The notes under the pieces: model-generated
Databases searched by the model: none
Told to the model about the DNA's origin: nothing
Seen by the model: only the letters and a program-made list of their open reading frames with translations
Position numbers and translations under genes: made by a program
From: Actinobacteria bacterium UBA2279
GTDB taxonomy: Bacteria > Actinomycetota > Coriobacteriia > Anaerosomatales > Anaerosomataceae
Assembly (NCBI GenBank): GCA_002347365.1
Contig: DDWT01000022.1
Coordinates: 4,219 to 68,218, forward strand
DNA: 64,000 bases
Reading direction: 5' to 3'
Part shown: positions 60,115 through 64,000 of the stretch, in pieces
How the letters are laid out: every line of letters starts with the position of its first letter
Numbering within the stretch: position 1 is the first letter of the stretch

Positions 60115-60500
60115 GGCGCGGGTTGTGCGCCTTGAAGGGAACCGACGCGCTATGCGGAGGTGAAGCCCGACACGTGGATACAGTAGAAGATCAGGTTTCT
60201 GCCGGGACGGCAGATAAAGGCTTCCGATCGTCTGTTGCGTGAGTTGGCTCGTGTTCAGTCCATCGTTGAAAGACGAAGATCTAGAGTGAGTACGCAAGTA
60301 TCATGAAGGGGCACAGCAGTCGGAAGACCCGGGCGTAAGCTCCTGGATATTTCAGGGGTGCGGCCAAGAGGGCTTCAACTCACTTGGCCAAGAGCTCCCG
60401 AGAAGAGCCCGTCGCAAGGGCGCCTCGAGCGGTGCGAAGGCCGTCCCGGTCAGCGAAGACGAGGGCGGGTGGATTCCAAATCCATCCGCCCTCTTTGTGT
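60115..60500 (+). ncRNA. unassigned structured non-coding RNA, about 385 nt
   Basis: An independent transcript between a terminator/promoter pair and its own terminator, with no plausible open frame. Internal hairpins include GGCGC/GCGCC (60115-60131), CTGCC/GGCAG closing a GGGAC loop (60199-60213), GGCCAAG/CTTGGCC (near 60362-60389) and GCCC/GGGC (near 60407-60420). The loop region CCGGGACGG (60202-60210) is fully complementary to CCGTCCCGG (60441-60449), a likely pseudoknot or long-range helix, and GCGCCTTG (60127-60134) can pair with CAAGGGCGC (60415-60423). tmRNA, RNase P RNA and SRP RNA signatures are absent. It could belong to a known large-RNA class (for example raiA-type) that I cannot confirm by eye. 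Confidence 0.6.
60461..60500 (+). terminator. terminator of the structured RNA
   Basis: A 15-bp stem (60461-60475 with 60479-60493, one G-U pair) closed by a CCA loop and followed by TTTGTGTT. It is also 3 bp from the convergent PII gene stop at 60503 and can end that transcript. Confidence 0.9.
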
Positions 60501-60502
60501 TC

Positions 60503-60841
60503 CTAGATCGCTTCAGTGTCCGTTTCGCCAGTGCGCACTCGCAACACGCTTTCCACGGGCGTCACGAAGATCTTGCCGTCGCCCACATTGCCGGAGCGTG
60601 AGGCACCGACGATGGCCTCGATGACCGCATCCACCTGGTGATCGTGGACTACGGCAGTGAGGTAGAGCTTCGGAAGGAGGTCGACGACGACCTTCTCTCC
60701 GCCGACGTTGGTGACGACCCCCTGCTGGATGCCGTGACCTTTGGCGTCGACGACCGTCAGGCCCGCATGGTCCACGGCGACGAGGGCGTCTTTGACCGCC
60801 TCGAGGTTCTCCGGTCTGATGATGGCCTCTATCTTCTTCAT
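60503..60841 (-). CDS. PII-family regulator lacking the uridylylation tyrosine
   Basis: 112 residues, full-length PII: MKKIEAIIRPENLEAVKDAL, T-loop region GGEKVVVDLLPK, and the ATP/2-oxoglutarate site GNVGDGKIFVTPVESVLRVRTGE. In the T-loop the position of the tyrosine modified in GlnB/GlnK is valine (KVVVDLLPK against REYKVNLLPK in the paralogue at 61412), so it should not be uridylylated there. It is last in a two-gene minus-strand unit with the next PII, 18 bp apart, and far from amtB, so it may act on a different partner. Confidence 0.93.
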   Translation of the reverse strand: MKKIEAIIRPENLEAVKDALVAVDHAGLTVVDAKGHGIQQGVVTNVGGEKVVVDLLPKLYLTAVVHDHQVDAVIEAIVGASRSGNVGDGKIFVTPVESVLRVRTGETDTEAI

Positions 60842-60859
60842 CTTGACTCCTGTTGTCGG

Positions 60860-61228
60860 TCAGACTGAGGGTGCCGGCGTAGCTGAAGGGAGCAGAGCGG
60901 CTTCTTCGCTCTCTCCCGTACGTACTCGTATGGCTCGCTCGACCGGTGTCACGAAGACCTTGCCGTCGCCCATGCGACCCGTGCGCGCCACCGCTTCGAT
61001 CGTCTCGACGACCTCGCGGACGTCAGACTCGGGCACAACGGTCATGACGACGGTCTTGGGCAGCAGGTCGACGACGTACTCCTGCCCGCGCCACTGCTGA
61101 TGCACGCCCCTCTGCACGCCGTGTCCGGACGCCGAGTAGACCGTGACTCCGCTGCATCCGATCTGCTTCAGCGCCTGGCGCACGTCATCGACGCGTTCAG
61201 GTCTGATGATGGCCTCTATCTTCTTCAC
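60860..61228 (-). CDS. PII-family nitrogen regulator
   Basis: 122 residues: MKKIEAIIRPERVDDVRQAL, T-loop QWRGQEYVVDLLPK with the canonical tyrosine, and RMGDGKVFVTPVERAIRVRTGE. A C-terminal tail (EEAALLPSATPAPSV) is unusual. Start GTG 61228 follows GGAGAC. The T-loop differs from both neighbours (GVHQQWRG), so the three PII proteins probably have distinct targets. It is preceded by tandem GlnR-like boxes at 61307-61322. Confidence 0.93.
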   Translation of the reverse strand: MKKIEAIIRPERVDDVRQALKQIGCSGVTVYSASGHGVQRGVHQQWRGQEYVVDLLPKTVVMTVVPESDVREVVETIEAVARTGRMGDGKVFVTPVERAIRVRTGESEEAALLPSATPAPSV

Positions 61229-61306
61229 GCATTCGTCTCCAGTCCTTGTGGGCTCGAGTCCGGCCAACGATCTCACCGGGCCGCGATCCGATGGTATCGC
61301 TCTGCT

Positions 61307-61322
61307 GTTTCGAATCTGTTTC
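61307..61322 (-). promoter_or_regulatory. GlnR-like tandem box upstream of the two PII genes
   Basis: GTTTC (61307-61311), GAATCT, GTTTC (61318-61322); on the minus strand GAAAC-N6-GAAAC, 79-94 bp upstream of the PII start. The 11-bp phasing equals that of actinobacterial GlnR half-sites. Confidence 0.6.
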
Positions 61323-61362
61323 AGACGTGACAGCGCCTTGTGAAGATCGTGTCAGACGACGA

Positions 61363-61390
61363 AGAGGCGGGAGCCGCAGCTCCCGCCTCT
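61363..61390 (-). terminator. terminator after the amtB-PII unit
   Basis: A 12-bp stem (61363-61374 with 61379-61390), loop CGCA, 22 bp past the third PII stop on the minus strand. The T-tract is weak. It makes the downstream PII pair a separate transcription unit with its own boxes. Confidence 0.65.
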
Positions 61391-61411
61391 CGGATACATC
61401 AGAACACAATG

Positions 61412-61750
61412 CTAGATGGCGCCTTCGCCACACTCGCCGGTACGGATGCGACAGACTTCCTCCACGGGGTAGATGAAGATCTTGCCGTCTCCCACCTCGC
61501 CGGTACGCGCGGCCTCTATGATCGCCTCAGCGATCGGCTTGGCCATCTCGTCGGTCACAACAACCTCGAGCTTGTACTTCGGCAGCAGGTTGACCTTGTA
61601 CTCGCGACCACGGAACTGCTGAACGAGACCCTTCTGCTTCCCGTGACCCTCGATGCGGGTGAGCATGAGCCCGGGGCAGTCGAGGGTGTCGAGCACCGCT
61701 TTGACCGCGTCGAGCTTCTCAACCCGGATAACAGCCTCTACCTTCTTCAC
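61412..61750 (-). CDS. glnK: PII-family regulator GlnK, linked to amtB
   Basis: 112 residues: MKKVEAVIRVEKLDAVKAVL, T-loop QFRGREYKVNLLPK with the uridylylatable/adenylylatable tyrosine, and EVGDGKIFIYPVEEVCRIRTGE. It lies 33 bp after amtB on the same strand, so it is the GlnK that plugs AmtB. GTG 61750 with AAGGAGG 8 nt upstream was chosen over a GTG three codons earlier. Confidence 0.95.
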   Translation of the reverse strand: MKKVEAVIRVEKLDAVKAVLDTLDCPGLMLTRIEGHGKQKGLVQQFRGREYKVNLLPKYKLEVVVTDEMAKPIAEAIIEAARTGEVGDGKIFIYPVEEVCRIRTGECGEGAI

Positions 61751-61783
61751 GCCACACACCTCCTTGATGAACTCATGTACACC

Positions 61784-63124
61784 CTACTCCTCGACAAGAA
61801 GGAAGTTGGGGTATGCGGATCCGCCGTGTTCCACGATGTCCAGGCCCGAGAGCTCCTCTTCCGGAGAAACGCGGATGCCCATGATGAGATCGAGCACCTT
61901 GAAGAGGGCGAAGCCGAGACCGAACGCCCATGCCATGACCGTCAGCGCACCGGTCAACTGTGCAACGAGCAACTCTGTGCCGCCACCGTAGAACAGGCCG
62001 GTGACGCCGTTATACGTTCCGTCGGCCCACAGGCCCACAGCGATCAGGCCGAATATGCCGTTCACGCCGTGGACGGAGAATGCGCCCACCGGGTCATCGA
62101 CACCGAGGTTCTCAACGGTGAGGACCGAGATGACCACCAGCACGCCGGCGATCAGGCCGATGACGATGGAGGCGCCACCGCTGACCCATGCGCATGGAGC
62201 CGTGATGGCGACGAGCCCGGCCAGTGCACCGTTGATCCCCATGCCCACGTCCCAGACCTTCGTCTTGAAGTAGGTGATCATGAGCGCCGTGGCTGCACCA
62301 GCCGCTGCAGCCATGTTGGTGTTCACGGCGATGACCGCGATACGCAGGTCGTGTCCGGAAAGCGTGCTGCCGGGGTTGAAGCCGAACCAGCCGAACCACA
62401 GGATGAATGCGCCAAGTGCGGCGAGAGCGATGCTGTGACCGGGAATGGCCCGGGGCTTGCCGTCCTTGTCGTACTTGCCGAAGCGCGGTCCGAGGACGAT
62501 GGCGCCCGCGAGACCTACGAACCCGCCGATAGCATGCACGACGCCGGAGCCGGCGAAGTCGAGGTGGCCCAGCGCGGACAGCCAGCCGCCGCCCCACACC
62601 CAGTGGCCGTAGATCGGGTAGATGACCGCCGAGAGGACGATCGAGTAGATCAGATAGACATTGAACTTGAGCCGCTCGGCGACCGCACCCGAGACGATGG
62701 TGGCCGCTGTCGCAGCGAAGACGACCTGGAACATGAAGTCGCGGTAGACCGTGACGTCGTAGTTCGCGCCGCCCATCAGAAAGCCGGTCGTGCCGATAAG
62801 CCCGCCCTTGTCGGCGCCGTACATCAGCGCGAAGCCGACAAGGAAGTACGCCAAAGATCCCATGACGAAGTCCATCATGTTCTTCATCATCAGGTTCGTT
62901 GTGTTCTTGGCGCGACAGAACCCGGCTTCCACCATGGCGAAGCCCGCCTGCATGAAGTAGACGAGGAACGCCGCGACGAGCATCCAGATGAAGTCGATCG
63001 GCGCTCCTGCATCCGCTGCCAGAGTCGCGACACCGCTGGGATCAGCAGCCAGCGCCACAGCAGGCAGGGCGAGCACCAGGGCGGCAACGAGACCGCCGAG
63101 GAATGCGAACGTACCCTTGCGCAT
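61784..63124 (-). CDS. amtB: ammonium transporter AmtB
   Basis: 446 residues with a signal-peptide-like first segment (FLGGLVAALVLALPAVALA) and 11 further membrane segments. The twin pore histidines lie in GSGVVHAIGGFVGLAGA and GAFSVHGVNGIFG, and the Phe gate region around MVEAGFCRAKNT is conserved. Start ATG 63124 with GGGAGGT. It is followed by glnK and has a 280-bp upstream region containing three GTTTC boxes with 11-bp phasing. Confidence 0.96.
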   Translation of the reverse strand: MRKGTFAFLGGLVAALVLALPAVALAADPSGVATLAADAGAPIDFIWMLVAAFLVYFMQAGFAMVEAGFCRAKNTTNLMMKNMMDFVMGSLAYFLVGFALMYGADKGGLIGTTGFLMGGANYDVTVYRDFMFQVVFAATAATIVSGAVAERLKFNVYLIYSIVLSAVIYPIYGHWVWGGGWLSALGHLDFAGSGVVHAIGGFVGLAGAIVLGPRFGKYDKDGKPRAIPGHSIALAALGAFILWFGWFGFNPGSTLSGHDLRIAVIAVNTNMAAAAGAATALMITYFKTKVWDVGMGINGALAGLVAITAPCAWVSGGASIVIGLIAGVLVVISVLTVENLGVDDPVGAFSVHGVNGIFGLIAVGLWADGTYNGVTGLFYGGGTELLVAQLTGALTVMAWAFGLGFALFKVLDLIMGIRVSPEEELSGLDIVEHGGSAYPNFLLVEE

Positions 63125-63264
63125 AGACTTTACCTCCCTTGAATTCCCGAATACATGTGTGATGGCTGAGATCATCCTGTGTTGCACCTCCTTTGAGCGG
63201 ACGACTGTGATAGCCCTTCAGACGACGCGTCGATACGTCGTCGAAACCATCGAACCAGCTGTAG

Positions 63265-63302
63265 GTTTCGGGGGCTGGAAACCGCAGTTTCGTGTTGGTT
63301 TC
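63265..63302 (-). promoter_or_regulatory. GlnR-like box array upstream of amtB
   Basis: GTTTC at 63265-63269, 63287-63291 and 63298-63302 fall on an 11-bp lattice (offsets 0, 22, 33). On the minus strand these are GAAAC half-sites as in actinobacterial GlnR operators, 141-178 bp before amtB. The rest of the gap to tRNA-Ala shows no gene. Confidence 0.6.
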
Positions 63303-63403
63303 GTGTGTGTGTGGAGCGCGTGAGCGTTGCGTGTCGGATGTCGGGGGGCAGCGCTCGCGCGCGCGAGATGTTATACTGCGCGTCGCGGCAGAGCCGCACA
63401 GAT

Positions 63404-63478
63404 GGGCGAGTGGCGCAACGGGAGCGCACCTGCTTTGCACGCAGGGGGTTGAGGGTTCGAATCCCTTCTCGTCCACCA
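63404..63478 (+). tRNA. tRNA-Ala (anticodon TGC)
   Basis: 75 nt, acceptor stem GGGCGAG/CTCGTCC (one G-U), D arm with GGCGCAACGGGAGCG, anticodon stem CCTGC/GCAGG with loop TTTGCAC giving TGC, T arm AGGGTTCGAATCCCT and encoded CCA. TATACT lies 27 bp upstream. Confidence 0.96.
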
Positions 63479-63492
63479 TTGTGATGTCTCAG

Positions 63493-63528
63493 GACATCGT
63501 GGACAGATGTGTCACGACATCGTGGACA
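63493..63528 (+). repeat. direct repeat GACATCGTGGACA, two copies
   Basis: Copies at 63493-63505 and 63516-63528, 23 bp apart, just after tRNA-Ala. The surrounding TGTGATGTCTCAGGACATCG resembles terminal sequence of some actinobacterial insertion elements, but no transposase is present, so it may be an IS end remnant. Confidence 0.45.
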
Positions 63529-63568
63529 CGTTCGACTCCCCGATGGACTGATGGCTCTTGGTCGGATC

Positions 63569-63598
63569 GAGGGTGAGGTGCTTAGGCACCCCACCCTC
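63569..63598 (+). terminator. hairpin terminator downstream of tRNA-Ala
   Basis: GAGGGTG (63569-63575) pairs with CACCCTC (63592-63598), and GGTGC with GCACC inside, giving a 12-bp interrupted stem with a TTAG loop, followed by TTCC. Confidence 0.6.
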
Positions 63599-63857
63599 TT
63601 CCGTCAGCACACGCGACCTCCACCACGTAGTGTGCCAGATCCATCGAAGACGCCGCTTCCGTAGGTGTCCACGATGTGGTGAACTCACACACCTCCCCAG
63701 GAACAGTCAGCATCACACCCTGAGGCAATCTGATGAACCACTCGGTGAACGGCGTAGACACACGCTGTAAGACTCTAGGAGAATCCCTCACAAGGTGGAG
63801 GTGACCGAACGGCCCATTCGGGGGGATGGGGCTTCGGTCCGTATGAGGGGGATGTCA
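63599..63857. other. intergenic region, no supported gene
   Basis: About 260 bp between the hairpin and the last gene. The minus-strand open frame at 63582-63791 has no ribosome binding site and overlaps the hairpin. I see no further repeats or RNA. Confidence 0.45.
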
Positions 63858-64000
63858 ATGCGGGGGGTCTCGTCTGCGGTGCGCCGCGCTCTTTCGGTTC
63901 TTGTCTCGTTCACGCTCATTTTCGGACCAGCTCTGGCAAGCATGCCTTCGGCCGCGTATGCAGCCCCGGACGCCGTCGAGACCATTCCGGGTGAACCGCC
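63858..64000 (+). CDS. N-terminus of a secreted protein, truncated at window end
   Basis: 47 complete codons in the open frame running off the window. ATG 63858 follows GAGGGGG at 8-nt spacing. The sequence is a typical Sec signal peptide: a basic start with RR (MRGVSSAVRRALS), a hydrophobic core (VLVSFTLIFGPALA) and a cleavage site after AAYA before APDAVE. The style resembles the exported CWB2 proteins in this window. Nothing more can be said about the mature protein. Confidence 0.7.
   Translation, partial: MRGVSSAVRRALSVLVSFTLIFGPALASMPSAAYAAPDAVETIPGEP

Noticed and set aside
60115..60500. tmRNA, RNase P RNA or SRP RNA
   Set aside because: None of the universally conserved motifs (tRNA-like end with CCA, GAGGAAAGUCC, GGAAGCAGCC-type loop) is present.
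61340..63142. 600-residue plus-strand open frame opposite amtB and glnK
   Set aside because: Composition is His/Asp/Glu-rich as expected from the reverse complement of a membrane-protein gene; no ribosome site and overlap with two clear genes.
63582..63791. 69-residue minus-strand frame after tRNA-Ala
   Set aside because: No ribosome site, overlaps a hairpin terminator; a transposase C-terminus was considered but no signature is visible.
1..64000. CRISPR arrays and complete insertion sequences
   Set aside because: No regularly spaced repeat arrays or transposase genes were seen.

Overview
The window is the replication-origin region of a high-GC, probably anaerobic or microaerophilic actinobacterium. 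The best guess is the Coriobacteriia/OPB41-like lineages. Reasons: the gene order rpmH-rnpA-yidD-yidC-jag / dnaA-dnaN-recF-DUF721-gyrB-gyrA; AddAB-type rather than AdnAB-type recombination genes; a rubrerythrin; exported proteases with CWB2 repeats; ammonium genes preceded by GlnR-like boxes; and an apparent selenoprotein. This placement is inference from gene content, not a phylogeny.

Layout. 1-9 kb: partial HtrA protease, a small membrane protein, rubrerythrin, rlmN and a coupled addB-addA pair. 9-14.8 kb (minus strand): rpmH-rnpA-yidD-yidC-jag from a consensus promoter, then rsmG-parA-parB-ytxH, with two parS sites at the rsmG promoter. 14.8-25.8 kb (plus strand): a bipartite oriC (DnaA-box clusters before and after dnaA), an unusual GHKL-ATPase/winged-helix gene just upstream of dnaA, then dnaA, dnaN, recF, a DciA-like gene, gyrB, a small membrane protein and gyrA. 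26-45 kb: accessory transport and regulation, including MFS, HAD phosphatase, a MacAB-like exporter, bifunctional nuclease, YjbQ, tRNA-Ile, a PadR/RDD membrane cassette, a GbsR-controlled ABC-2 exporter, a baeRF3 protein, a PEBP lipoprotein, and a lipid-modification cluster (CFA synthase, DUF1365, FAD oxidoreductase, divergent SDR). 45-59 kb: tandem subtilisin/CWB2 proteases and a 2,916-residue cyclic-glucan-synthase-like protein. 59-64 kb: the rhodanese-thioredoxin selenoprotein, an unassigned ~380-nt structured RNA with its own terminator, three PII genes, amtB, tRNA-Ala, and the start of a secreted protein.

Most notable: (1) a membrane-anchored rhodanese-thioredoxin whose redox motif reads W-UGA-P-S-C in frame, with a SECIS-like hairpin carrying a GGTCG loop just downstream; (2) next to it, an independently transcribed structured RNA that I cannot assign to tmRNA, RNase P RNA or SRP RNA; (3) phased GTTTC boxes before both nitrogen transcripts, consistent with GlnR control of amtB and three PII paralogues, one of which lacks the T-loop tyrosine; (4) the GHKL-wHTH protein embedded in the origin; (5) a DnaA-trio-like unwinding element in the dnaA-dnaN gap.
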